This document shows positions 1 to 7,482 of a stretch of 15,641 nucleotides of DNA, one piece after another. Both the position numbers and the translations under genes were made by a program. This DNA comes from Perkinsus olseni. Its lineage: Eukaryota; Perkinsozoa; Perkinsida; Perkinsidae. The stretch covers positions 1 to 15,641 of the forward strand of contig JABANP010000834.1 in NCBI GenBank assembly GCA_013115135.1, given 5' to 3'. Positions within the stretch are counted from its first letter, which is position 1. Each line of letters opens with the position of its first letter. The notes beneath the pieces are model-generated. The model worked only from the letters and a program-made list of their open reading frames with translations, had not been told where the DNA came from and made no database searches.

Positions 1-1194
1 AAACTTCGCATAGCGAGCTCTGGTCGTGTTCTTTGCTTTCGTCGGGGCTGTTAAACCATTCCTTAGCTTTAGGCTATTCGTATTATACTAAAAAGCGTTT
101 TTCAGCAGCCGACCTCACTGCTGTCACTAAGAAACTCAAATTGATCACAGGTTCGAAACTATTTTATGAAAAATTGGCTGCTGCGGAACCGCAAATCCCG
201 CGAAGATAGCATAGTAGGCACTCATTTGGCGTACGGTCCTGGCGATCTGTAATCGAGGAACTTGCATAGATACGTAAACCCCCTCTCCCTTCCTCTTGAT
301 TGCCAGTGCTTCGCGGCACGTACTTCGCTGCGCCCCTCGGATTCCTCTCTGTAGGCCCCCTGCGACTCAGAGAGGCCGATACCTGCGCTTCGCGATTCTG
401 GCTCACCTCTCCCCTTTGGCAAAAGCGACACGGTCGATGTACGCGGACGAAATTCATTGGCTCCCGAAAGACGATATGCACTCTGATAAGATGCCTAGAC
501 GTCCTGGAGCTATCATCGCTCTTACACGAGCTGGAAGCTCTCCTGGTGCGTGTACCGCGCAGGGAGATGTTTTTGGCCAGTCAGACCTGTCAAATTTATT
601 CAGTGAGTACACTCAGTTGTCATGCAAAGGTTACCATTATTTTTATCCTCACTACTGGACCCGGATTCTGTCTCTGGATCTATTCCGCAAGAACCTCAAG
701 ACGGCACCGGTCGAAAGGATGTCCGTAACAGCGAGAAGCCAACCTGTACCCACTCTACTTTCATGCGAAGTGGTGGATTTTATCGTGTCTTTTTCTCACC
801 TTCTTAGAGGGATTTCCATGCGCTTCCATTCTGAACTTTCCGGAGTAGGTGCCATAGCATTCCTGCACAGCAAAGTAAGTGCGATTGAGAGGAAATGTAC
901 CTCTACGCCTCCTCATCAGTCCTGCTGGGAATGCTTCCATCAGCCGTGCCATCCGAATGAGCACTTCTTCACTCTGATGCATCCGACTGCTTATCGGTCT
1001 TGAAATGAAGCCGCTATGTAGGCATATTACAGGATAACTTTGGATAGAGCAGCGGCTATTATGCATTACGCCCTGGTCTCTGCTCCTATCATCCTCTTGA
1101 GATCCAAGGGATTTCCTTTTGTCTTCAACAAATGACTCGCCGAGGTCTGACATCATTTCTCTCTGCGTTAGGACTGGAAATCATATTCTCATAC
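1..1194. other. Stretch with no recognisable gene
   Basis: I see no RNA gene, known protein family or strong repeat here. Open frames overlap on both strands: about 235 codons on + (296-1003) and about 131 codons on - (1156-761). None has a motif I recognise, and their mutual overlap argues that most are accidental. A 7-bp inverted pair AGCCGCT/AGCGGCT lies at 1009-1015 and 1051-1057, which is within chance expectation for that spacing. Spliced exons of an unknown gene cannot be excluded. Confidence 0.5.
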
Positions 1195-1213
1195 CGTTTC
1201 TGTGACAGAAACG
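1195..1213. repeat. Odd palindrome, 9+1+9
   Basis: Perfect dyad CGTTTCTGT-G-ACAGAAACG. It is the leftmost member of the single-base-centre palindrome set and one of the two longest. Confidence 0.9.
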
Positions 1214-2313
1214 CGTAGCAATGCCAGAGATAGTCTGCACTTGCAGGAATGGAGGGATTGGGGTCGTTGTGGACACGGTTATGGGGTCGAGATCATCATA
1301 GGAACGCAAACTCGAGGCTTAGTGAAAGCAGCTCTGGATGCAAGTCGGCTGTCGTCTCAAATGGTCTCACTCACGAATCACAGCCTCGACTCGTGAAATA
1401 CTCCAGGTAATCATCCGGGAATCACGCCAGCCAAGGGCCGCCGTAGGAGGTCGTCCTTCGTCCCTGCAGAGGCCCAGCTCTAGATAAGATATCGCCGCGT
1501 AATGCCGTGGACGTCGCATACTAGGTACTCATAATATGAGGCAATCGGTTATCGCATCAGCTGAATGGATAAATTGGCACATGCACCTCTCGGCAGCTGG
1601 AGAACATCAGTTAATGACCTGCGTTATCTCAGGGAATCGTGGCCAATGAAACCGATGCAGACATGGTAATAGGATCGGCGCCAGAAGGCCGATATGACTA
1701 CGACGAATATCAGCTCTAGAAAGCCTCAGGCAGCATGTACTACAGTAATGTGGCACCCGGAGTTAAAAGCGCATATCTCAGACAATTGGCATGTAGTTTC
1801 CATCTTCAACGAGTTGTGGGTTTCTGTAGTGCTCGGGAAAACGGCTAGGATAACTGCTCGGGAAAATGCCCGACGAGAATAGGCACTCGCTATCGATCAG
1901 CATTTTCACCCTAAACTTGGACTCTCACTCTGAGTAAGTTACGCATCGCATGCTCAGTTGTTGATGAGGTTCACATGGAGATGCTGCATTTAACAAGATT
2001 CACTCGCTATGCGCTCAGAAACCTGTTGTTAAAACGGCGCTCTACGAGCAGCGCGTGCGCTACCACCAGGTAGGGGGCGCAGCTGCAAGACTCTATTGCG
2101 ATCAGGGCAATTCAAGGCGCGCCTTTGGAGTGGGGCTGCTGCGCCACAGGACTGATTAAATCCAGTTATCTCGCGATTGGAGCCCTCAGACTCTGTTCGC
2201 CGCTTCCTGCACGTTCTACCACAACTCGTACGCATTGCTCGTGTATCATCCCGGGATAATCCACGGTGGCCGGATGCTCCTCGAGATCTCCGAAAGCGCT
2301 GATTCTGCCAGCA

Positions 2314-2328
2314 TAGTCGACTCGACTA
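2314..2328. repeat. Odd palindrome, 7+1+7
   Basis: Perfect dyad TAGTCGA-C-TCGACTA. Confidence 0.9.
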
Positions 2329-2555
2329 AGTCAGAGTATGATTGAAGGATAGTCAGGTCTCTTGTCTTTGGATCACACTTTAGCTGCGGTGACTTCCTGG
2401 CCTTGAGATTCCCAGGGGTAGATATGGGACTCATTGCGATCCATGTGATCCCCGATGTGAGACCGCGATGCCTCTTTCCACGTCACTGTGAGCTCGAGGG
2501 CTGGAAAACACTGGCTCACGTGAGGCGGTGATGATTCACACGCGGAGAATCCTGA

Positions 2556-2570
2556 GCTTCTATTAGAAGC
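2556..2570. repeat. Odd palindrome, 7+1+7
   Basis: Perfect dyad GCTTCTA-T-TAGAAGC. Confidence 0.9.
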
Positions 2571-2685
2571 CACGCAATGAGATTCTCGGATTGCCAATAG
2601 AAGACCTGAACTTATGAGGAGAAGGTCCTGGTAGCTTGAATCCTAAGGTTTTCGAGAAGCGTTCACGAACACCTCGTGATCGTTC

Positions 2686-2790
2686 AGTCTCGACTCCTAG
2701 TTCGAGACTCGAACTCCACGAAGCTAGTTCGGCCACGAGGCTCCTGCAACCTGTACGCACTCGAGGGTTCGAGTTGAAGGAGCTTCGTGG
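2686..2790. repeat. Cluster of interlocking inverted repeats
   Basis: Several dyads overlap. AGTCTCGA (2686-2693) pairs with TCGAGACT (2702-2709). AGTTCGAG-A-CTCGAACT (2699-2715) is a perfect 8+1+8 palindrome that shares bases with it. CCACGAAGCT (2716-2725) starts right after it and pairs with AGCTTCGTGG (2781-2790). ACTCGA-GGGT-TCGAGT lies in the intervening loop (2759-2774). The same bases take part in alternative pairings, so this is a foldback cluster and not one hairpin. Confidence 0.85.
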
Positions 2791-3635
2791 CCCTTGAGTT
2801 AATAAGTCCTGAATTTCGAGTTCGACGACGCAACCGTATGACTATCACAAAGGGCAAGCGGGCACGAGTTCCGACGAGCGTCTGCAGCTCGTCGCCAGAG
2901 TGCCCCGCGTTGATGCTTACGATGAAGGTTCATCCTCTCTTGAGGGAGGGGGCGAATTCAATGACGACGTTATACAGTGTAGTACGCGGACGCCCGGAGC
3001 ACGTAGAGAAGAGTCTGCGCCTTAGACCATGGTATCCACCGGAGAAAGACGCCCTGAGCGAAGTGTTCCGGCGTTTGTTTTACGGTCCAGAGCAACGTTT
3101 CAAACACGATCGTCCCGCTTTCAACCCAACACAAAGGGGGAATGAAGACTCTTTAAACTCATGTGCTCGAGAAAAAAATAAGTCAATCATGCCGAAGCAT
3201 GATGCTTCTCATCAACTTAATACTCTATCCTTGCGTGTGACTCGCAGTGGGTTCTATCTCAATGGTTCACAAGTCTCCAAGGATTCTGCGAGACGCAGTT
3301 GCAGTCGTAACTTGGGACTTTCAAGAGACCATGCTCTTCATCTTCGAAAGGATTTCATCCTGAAGACAGGTACTGTAAGTGCGTTCTGCGACTCGCAGGA
3401 AGCAGTCGGCGCCTGGGCAGAGAACAGGATGACCCATCCGAAAAGAATGATCCATTCTTCCCACTTTTTCAAAAGTGACTTTTGGCCCACCCCTTGGACA
3501 GAGACGTATTACATCGGCTTTGAGGGTCCCCACAAGCAGGCTACGAGGGCAGGAACCACGCGTCGTTGGCAGCGTACTGAATTTGTTCGGAGCTCAAGCG
3601 GAGCTGATTCCAGTTGCCGACCAGCTGATCCCTGA
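2787..3635 (+). CDS. Unrecognised long open frame (hypothetical; first ATG at 2838)
   Basis: The frame is open for 282 codons from a GTG at 2787. The first ATG is at 2838 and gives about 265 residues. I recognise no domain. Residues from about position 58 to 125 (counted from the GTG) look more protein-like than the rest, with a Pro/Trp/Tyr-rich stretch (RPWYPPEKDALSEVFRRLFY). The remainder is Ser/Arg-rich and low in recognisable pattern. An open frame this long is not expected by chance at about 50% GC, which is the main argument for it. Against it are the lack of any known motif and three palindromes inside it (3194-3208, 3386-3398, 3470-3484). It could be an exon, a decayed gene or an accident. 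No splice or promoter evidence decides between these. Confidence 0.2.
   Translation: MALELISPEFRVRRRNRMTITKGKRARVPTSVCSSSPECPALMLTMKVHPLLREGANSMTTLYSVVRGRPEHVEKSLRLRPWYPPEKDALSEVFRRLFYGPEQRFKHDRPAFNPTQRGNEDSLNSCAREKNKSIMPKHDASHQLNTLSLRVTRSGFYLNGSQVSKDSARRSCSRNLGLSRDHALHLRKDFILKTGTVSAFCDSQEAVGAWAENRMTHPKRMIHSSHFFKSDFWPTPWTETYYIGFEGPHKQATRAGTTRRWQRTEFVRSSSGADSSCRPADP
2872..2894. repeat. Inverted repeat, 8-bp arms, 7-base spacer
   Basis: CGACGAGC (2872-2879) pairs with GCTCGTCG (2887-2894). It lies inside the long open frame on the + strand. Confidence 0.85.
3194..3208. repeat. Odd palindrome, 7+1+7
   Basis: Perfect dyad GAAGCAT-G-ATGCTTC. It is 15 bp long, a multiple of three, so it would not shift the + strand frame that contains it. 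Confidence 0.9.
3386..3398. repeat. Odd palindrome, 6+1+6
   Basis: Perfect dyad CTGCGA-C-TCGCAG. Beyond the perfect core, pairing continues imperfectly, with a G:T pair then a T:A pair. A similar CTGCG-AGA-CGCAG dyad lies about 100 bp to the left. Confidence 0.75.
3443..3484. repeat. Cluster of three dyads, A-A'-A type
   Basis: AAGAATG-ATC-CATTCTT (3443-3459) is followed by CACTTTT-TC-AAAAGTG (3462-3477). The latter shares its right arm with the perfect 7+1+7 palindrome CAAAAGT-G-ACTTTTG (3470-3484). The same 7-base word therefore appears alternately on the two strands three times. Confidence 0.85.
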
Positions 3636-3673
3636 ACGCACGGCATCCAGTACGCTCGTAGGCAGGAATGCTC

Positions 3674-3688
3674 TGAGCATCATGCTCA
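3674..3688. repeat. Odd palindrome, 7+1+7
   Basis: Perfect dyad TGAGCAT-C-ATGCTCA. Confidence 0.9.
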
Positions 3689-4294
3689 TCTACATACTTT
3701 TGATTTTGCGGAGTTTGTACCCCACAGAAGCGCAGATCCCGACGAAACCAGGGATTATCAAGCCGCGCTTCTTAGCATGCTCGACCATATCAATTAGAGT
3801 CTCTGGGAAGATGGTGATGCCCATGTCCGCCAGTTTCCTCTTGTCACCGCTGACGTGTCTTACACAGACCTTGCTGATTCTCTGAGGGAAATACTTATCA
3901 ACCGGTGGATCATTTCCAGCTCTGGGTGTCGATATCGCGGCTACCTGGCTTCGGGAGAACCTCGGTGGCAGCATCACTGTAACGCCCTTGCTTGGGGCGG
4001 AAAAGGAAGACGCCATCAGCAGCAGTGGCGATCTGAATCTGTCAAGGAAAGTGCAATCCCCTCTATGCGTCTCCTCAAGCACCCACTAAAAGCGACACGA
4101 TCATTCTCTCCAGGACGGAGGTCCATATTCCGCCGGAAATCGATGCCAACGACAGTCTCAGAGCTTAATTACGAGGGAATGATAGGCGATACCATACCAG
4201 GTCTGTTGTACGGGCGACCACGTACAGAACATTTCGGCAGGCTTCAAGTTGATCGCTGTCCTCGATCACGTAGAGCATTCAAGGTATTCGTTGA

Positions 4295-4350
4295 AGCTAG
4301 AGTCTAGCTGCTAGACATAGGACTCCTATGATGGGAGACAAGACATAGGA
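4295..4350. repeat. Chain of three abutting odd palindromes
   Basis: Three perfect 7+1+7 palindromes run one into the next: AGCTAGA-G-TCTAGCT (4295-4309), GTCTAGC-T-GCTAGAC (4302-4316) and CATAGGA-C-TCCTATG (4316-4330). The word CATAGGA then recurs at 4344-4350. Centres lie 7 and 14 bases apart, so each right arm also serves as the next left arm or touches it. Confidence 0.92.
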
Positions 4351-4423
4351 TGGCCTTGCTGAAGAAGAGTGGTACCAAGCATGGGCTTGCTTCAGTTATG
4401 ATACTCTTCCGGCGGATGACAGC

Positions 4424-4442
4424 CACTGAGGAATCCTCAGTG
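4424..4442. repeat. Odd palindrome, 9+1+9
   Basis: Perfect dyad CACTGAGGA-A-TCCTCAGTG. Confidence 0.92.
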
Positions 4443-4750
4443 AGGGTAGAAGGAAATGCTCCTCTGCGTCTTCGCAGCGCGAAACCGCGTTGCGCGAGTT
4501 GGTCAGTTTCGCGTATCGGAGACAGCTGGATCCCCTAGTGCTCCCAGCCGAAGTCCCCGTCCACCGTTTGACCGCGTCATACAAGGCCTCCACGGCGACT
4601 ACGTCAGCTGCGACTCCCGCAGAGCTGGGCTAATGTGTGAGATTACTGCATTTTTACCAGGTTTTGCCAGTATATCCGACCGATTCTACTCCCTTTCCAT
4701 GCTAAGCGGGACAGCTCCAGGCGAGCGCCCTTGTTGGTATGGCGCCTGAC

Positions 4751-4778
4751 AGTAGGAGTCGTGAGGAGGCACTCCTCA
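4751..4778. repeat. Overlapping inverted repeats
   Basis: TGAGGAG-GCA-CTCCTCA (4762-4778) has 7-bp arms. AGGAGT at about 4754 can also pair with ACTCCT in the same right arm, giving two alternative foldbacks. Confidence 0.75.
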
Positions 4779-5052
4779 TCGGAAGTGGTTCCTTGAGAGC
4801 GTTGCATCCTGACTGTCGCTCGTCATCAGCGGCCCATAGTCAACGTAAATGAAGAAAAGTCAGTATAGTGTTTCCCTGAAGTCATAAGTAGGACAAGCTG
4901 TGCACGCATACAAGGGAGGCTTGGTACTTTGCGATAGCCGCATTGTTGCGAGCGTATTGAAGGACATGTCTCGGACCTGAGGTCTGTGCTGCGCTGTGGA
5001 AGAGTGTCCGACAAAGGATCCTTGTATACGAGATCCTATTGTCCGATATCAA

Positions 5053-5105
5053 CTTGAGATTCTCAAGCACAATGGGTAAGGGTGTACGTACGCAATGCAT
5101 TGTGC
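5053..5105. repeat. Odd palindrome plus overlapping inverted repeat
   Basis: CTTGAGA-T-TCTCAAG (5053-5067) is a perfect 7+1+7 dyad. Its last base begins GCACAATG (5067-5074), which pairs with CATTGTGC (5098-5105). The latter itself overlaps the palindrome CAATGCATTG. Confidence 0.85.
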
Positions 5106-5182
5106 GCCTTGCACCGACTCCAATGAATTCACGTGCATGAATATGCGTTCTAGATTACGCTATAAATTTTCATCGTCGATCA

Positions 5183-5197
5183 ACTCCCCTGGGGAGT
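5183..5197. repeat. Odd palindrome, 7+1+7
   Basis: Perfect dyad ACTCCCC-T-GGGGAGT. The arms are unusually GC-rich. Confidence 0.9.
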
Positions 5198-5223
5198 CTT
5201 TCCGCGAGTCCGGCTTCACCGTC

Positions 5224-5246
5224 CTTTGAGGCTCAAAGTTTGAGCC
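5224..5246. repeat. Two overlapping odd palindromes
   Basis: CTTTGAG-G-CTCAAAG (5224-5238) and GGCTCAAA-G-TTTGAGCC (5230-5246) share their middle arm. A further CTCAAA word follows at about 5251. This is the same alternating-strand chain seen at 4295 and 6670. Confidence 0.92.
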
Positions 5247-5265
5247 CCGTCTCAAATAGTCACGC

Positions 5266-5284
5266 TGCACTGAGTTGCAGTGCA
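5266..5284. repeat. Inverted repeat, 7-bp arms, 5-base spacer
   Basis: TGCACTG and CAGTGCA are separated by AGTTG. Confidence 0.8.
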
Positions 5285-5575
5285 CGTGTACGGTGGCTTG
5301 CGTTTACTATAGGCTAAAGCTTAGCCATTCACATCCTACTACGAAAAATCGCAGTGACCCAAAGCCCACTTATCATGAACGCCACCACCTTTGGGATCCT
5401 CTCCATTGTATGCCAACTTGGAGTCGCCTTGGACCCGGAGAACGGAGGTTGGTTCGTGTATGTGAACCATTCCGTAGAAGCTTATCATGTCGTGATCTCA
5501 GAATGGTGAGCCTCCTTCTCGATACCTCGGCGGGATTCCGAGAGCCCGGTAAACCAAGGCGAAGGTAAGGGTCCT

Positions 5576-6013
5576 TTGACACCTAGTATGACCGCCATAC
5601 TATGGCGTACTGAGTATGCGTGCTTATGCTGTATAAATTCAGGAGGAAATTATGAGAAGCCTGTGGGACAATGCCGTCTCTCGCCGACTCGTACGGTTGT
5701 CGGCTGCCAGTGCACGACTAGCGACATGCTTTCTGCTATAGTAAGTGTCGAAAGCTTGGGAGTCGCCCCTAGTCGATGCTCTCAGTCTCAAAGTTCAAAG
5801 TTCAAAGTCGATTGGTCCGTCTGTGCGAGCGACTGTGAATCTACCAGTGATTGCCCCACGCCACCGAAAGGAACCCCGACATGCCTTGCAGTTCCTCAAG
5901 TCTGCGCCATGAACTGCAAGGGAGAACTCGGTAAGGAGGGCAGCGCTTGTTATTGTCCCACTCCACGTGAGTCACGTGTACTCAGGACTGCCTGGAAGGG
6001 GGATCCTGCATAA
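5576..6013 (+). CDS. Cys-rich open frame (hypothetical, possibly an exon or pseudogene)
   Basis: The frame is open for 145 codons from a TTG at 5576, with the first ATG at 5588. Residues 83-127 hold eight cysteines with spacing C-x3-C-x5-C-x9-C-x6-C-x3-C-x10-C-x-C and interspersed Pro, Gly and Ser, as in small disulphide-rich extracellular modules. I cannot name a family. The N-terminal half has no signal peptide and looks like non-coding sequence. A splice acceptor before the Cys-rich part is conceivable: a GTAAGT at about 5751 and a CTCAG at about 5785 would bracket only about 45 bases in frame. An 11-bp inverted repeat (5884-5921) and a 15-bp palindrome (5964-5978) fall inside the Cys-rich part, which weakens the coding case. 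Confidence 0.28.
   Translation: MTPSMTAILWRTEYACLCCINSGGNYEKPVGQCRLSPTRTVVGCQCTTSDMLSAIVSVESLGVAPSRCSQSQSSKFKVDWSVCASDCESTSDCPTPPKGTPTCLAVPQVCAMNCKGELGKEGSACYCPTPRESRVLRTAWKGDPA
5584..5618. repeat. Overlapping dyads including an odd palindrome
   Basis: TAGTATG (5584-5590) pairs with CATACTA (5596-5602). CGCCATA-C-TATGGCG (5593-5607) is a perfect 7+1+7 palindrome overlapping it. AGTATG (5613-5618) supplies a third copy of the word. Confidence 0.87.
5884..5921. repeat. Inverted repeat, 11-bp arms, 16-base spacer
   Basis: CCTTGCAGTTC (5884-5894) pairs perfectly with GAACTGCAAGG (5911-5921). Arms of 11 bp at this spacing are not expected by chance in a region this size. Confidence 0.9.
5964..5978. 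repeat. Odd palindrome, 7+1+7
   Basis: Perfect dyad CACGTGA-G-TCACGTG. Each arm contains the E-box-like word CACGTG, so the site is palindromic at two scales. Confidence 0.9.
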
Positions 6014-6669
6014 AACTCGCGGAGTACCACGCATGCATGTTCAAGGAGTAGTGTGATTGGTGTTGAGGCAACACATGATCAGACCAACTCGATCTGATCA
6101 GGAGGCAGGATTCACTTAGTCTGATCTTTTCTCTCCATAACTTCAACATTTTATATCTCTTTCCACGCTAAAAGAAGCACAAGTGGTCCGGTATGATTTG
6201 TGAGAGCTGGAGTGCAACAAAGCCACTCGGAAGTCCTATTTCCGCTTCTAGAAACTTTAGATCGAGCCCGGATTTCGAAAGATTATGACCCGACTTTCAT
6301 ACCACTTATTGTTATGGATCCGCTGTAGCGTGGATACTTCAACAACTTCACTCGATTAATTTATGATTCGAGACTCCGTCAGGGGCTGAGAACGGTATCC
6401 CTGGTGATGTCTCTCTTACGGTTAATCCTTCAGTGAAGGTCCCTCACATAGTGGGAGGCGTAAAGGAGGCAATTCTATTTTGTCTTTTCTCTTCCATTCT
6501 CACCTTACTGGCGACGATTGTGTTGAAGTCGAGAGTCATGGTCACCGGGACGCGATATGATCGGAGGCGCCGCGAGCGGTGATGATCTGCCAGCACTTTC
6601 TCTGAGCGGTAGAACACGTTCAACTGCCGAATTCGCGCTGATAACTGGTTCTCACAAATAGGAGCAGCG
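6014..6669. other. Non-coding stretch with a few dyads
   Basis: I see no gene here. Dyads present are GTGTTG-AGG-CAACAC (6060-6074), TGATCAGA/TCTGATCA (6076-6083, 6093-6100, with a further TCTGATC at 6120) and CCTTCA-G-TGAAGG (6427-6439). Confidence 0.5.
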
Positions 6670-6725
6670 CTTCAGGGCCTGAAGTTCAGGCGATCACTGT
6701 ACATGAGTCATGTAACGTGACTCAT
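6670..6725. repeat. Chain of odd palindromes before the tRNA array
   Basis: CTTCAGG-G-CCTGAAG (6670-6684) overlaps GCCTGAA-G-TTCAGGC (6677-6691), with centres 7 bases apart. TACATGA-G-TCATGTA (6700-6714) follows. Its ATGAGTCA (6703-6710) also pairs with TGACTCAT (6718-6725). The TGAGTCA core resembles a bZIP/AP-1 site, but I infer no function from that. Confidence 0.9.
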
Positions 6726-6757
6726 CGCGTCCTCTCACCAACTGGCCCACACCACAG

Positions 6758-6787
6758 TAAGTCACAAGAGAGCTCTCTTGTGACTTA
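6758..6787. repeat. 30-bp perfect palindrome
   Basis: The sequence from TAAGTCACAAGAGAG to its exact reverse complement has no spacer. It sits about 200 bp before the first tRNA gene. CTGGCC (6742-6747) and GGCCAG (6808-6813) add a weaker outer pairing. Such a dyad can extrude as a cruciform, or it could be a head-to-head junction. Confidence 0.95.
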
Positions 6788-6825
6788 TTCACACTCTCGG
6801 AGTCGGAGGCCAGGGTGGTTGATGA

Positions 6826-6963
6826 GCGGAAAGGATCGTTACAAAGTTTCCGGGAAAGGAAAGAGTTGTAACAGGAAAGAATGGGACCGGAAAGGACGGA
6901 AACTCTCCACTTCACGCGCGGCGAGCGAAATTTCCTTCGGCGTGCGATTTTTTCCTTAGCCGA
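6826..6963. repeat. Purine-rich GGAAAG-repeat stretch bordering the array
   Basis: The word GGAAAG recurs about five times between 6828 and 6895, in different contexts. GTTACAA (6838-6844) pairs with TTGTAAC (6866-6872). No gene is seen. Similarity to the tandem unit begins at about 6964, so this is the left flank of the array. Confidence 0.6.
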
Positions 6964-6983
6964 AAAGCATATTACTCCGTCAA

Positions 6984-7056
6984 AGCAGCTTGGCGCAGTG
7001 GATAGCGTGTTGGGCTCATAACCCAAAGGTCCCTCGATCGAAACAAGGAGCTGCTA
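6984..7056 (+). tRNA. Initiator tRNA-Met (CAT), unit 1
   Basis: This 73-nt gene starts protein synthesis. The acceptor AGCAGCT pairs with AGCTGCT, giving A1:U72, and the discriminator is A. The anticodon stem TTGGG/CCCAA ends in three G:C pairs around loop CTCATAA. The T-loop is ATCGAAA, with A54 in place of T54. All of these mark a eukaryotic initiator and not an elongator. This copy has a C:A mismatch in the T-stem (CCTCG/CAAGG) where other copies have CCTTG, so it may be weak. No CCA is encoded. It converges on tRNA-Leu, 52 bp away. Confidence 0.93.
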
Positions 7057-7108
7057 GTCATTCTTTCGCCAGAAAAGGAGAACAGAAATATAAGTACAGA
7101 CTATTACT

Positions 7109-7190
7109 TGTCAGCTGTGGGATTCGAACCCACGAGGATCTCTCCACCAGAACTTGAGCCTGGCGCCTTAGACCACTCGGCCAAACTGAC
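7109..7190 (-). tRNA. tRNA-Leu (CAA), unit 1
   Basis: This 82-nt type II tRNA reads UUG. The acceptor GTCAGTT pairs with AGCTGAC and the discriminator is A. The anticodon loop is CTCAAGT, with a long variable arm and the T-arm GTGGG-TTCGAAT-CCCAC. One anticodon-stem pair is G:U in this copy. No intron and no encoded CCA. On the - strand an AAAA complement (7073-7076) gives a T4 run about 32 nt past the 3' end, a possible Pol III stop. Confidence 0.95.
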
Positions 7191-7482
7191 CCCTCTCAGC
7201 AAGTGTAAAACGGACGCGACGCCGACCCTGAAGATCACGAGCTCCTCCAACGAAAGAGAATCATTTGCTCGCGGAGGCAATTGCCAACTTACTCAGAGAG
7301 CGTATTGCGAATTGAGGTCCTACAAAATTTTCTCTTCAAAGCGTAGACCGTAGCGATCGGCGTGCCTCTATAAAATCAGGCGTGTCGCTTGGGGTGACAC
7401 ATCCGGCGCTAAGCTAGAGCACATTGCGTGCGAAAGAACACTAGCAGCGCGATTTCGGGGTAGAGATGATCCAGCTCCTGTA
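7191..7482. other. Leu-Val spacer of the tRNA unit, with TATA-like box and hairpin
   Basis: This 290-bp spacer recurs in every unit. It holds a TATAAAA word (7369-7375), then a 7-bp hairpin GTGTCGC-TTGGG-GTGACAC (7382-7400), then about 80 bp of well-conserved sequence before tRNA-Val. A small RNA starting 20-30 bp after the TATA word is conceivable. I recognise no snRNA, 5S rRNA or spliced-leader sequence, and no T-run closes it. Its conservation can equally be explained by recent unit amplification. Confidence 0.3.

Larger units (their letters stand above)
1214..2786. other. Intergenic or unrecognised stretch containing dyads
   Basis: I recognise no gene here. Short dyads include CTCATA-A-TATGAG (1528-1540), the 12-bp palindrome at 2114-2125, and inverted pairs with longer spacers: GAAAATGC/GCATTTTC (1862-1869, 1900-1907) and TTTAACAA/TTGTTAAA (1989-1996, 2026-2033). 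A 12-base direct repeat TGCTCGGGAAAA occurs near 1831 and 1856. Open frames are short (up to about 70 codons) and look random. Confidence 0.5.
3636..5575. other. Stretch with no recognisable gene, rich in palindromes
   Basis: No known family or RNA gene is visible. On the - strand about 130 codons are open (4082-3690). The distal part (about 3690-3880) reads like protein, with a balanced charge pattern (e.g. SGDKRKLADMGITIFPETL), so a pseudogene or exon fragment there is possible but unproven. An inverted pair AGCGTACTG/CAGTACGCT lies at 3571-3579 and 3648-3656. The rest consists of short overlapping open frames and the dyads listed separately. Confidence 0.4.

Noticed and set aside
164..1156. 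Several open frames of 105-235 codons on both strands
   Set aside because: They overlap one another in opposite strands and different frames, lack known motifs, and at most one could be real. None could be chosen on evidence.
1862..2033. Inverted repeats with 7-8 bp arms and 25-35 base spacers read as introner-like introns
   Set aside because: At that spacing, 7-8 bp pairs are expected several times by chance in 7 kb, and no exon continuity was found across them.
4882..5100. - strand frame of 72 codons
   Set aside because: It coincides with interlocking palindromes (5053-5105) and has no recognisable pattern. Treated as accidental.
7191..7482. 5S rRNA, U6 or spliced-leader gene in the tRNA spacer
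   Set aside because: None of the conserved 5S, U6 or dinoflagellate spliced-leader words is present on either strand. Only the TATA-like box and the hairpin are suggestive.
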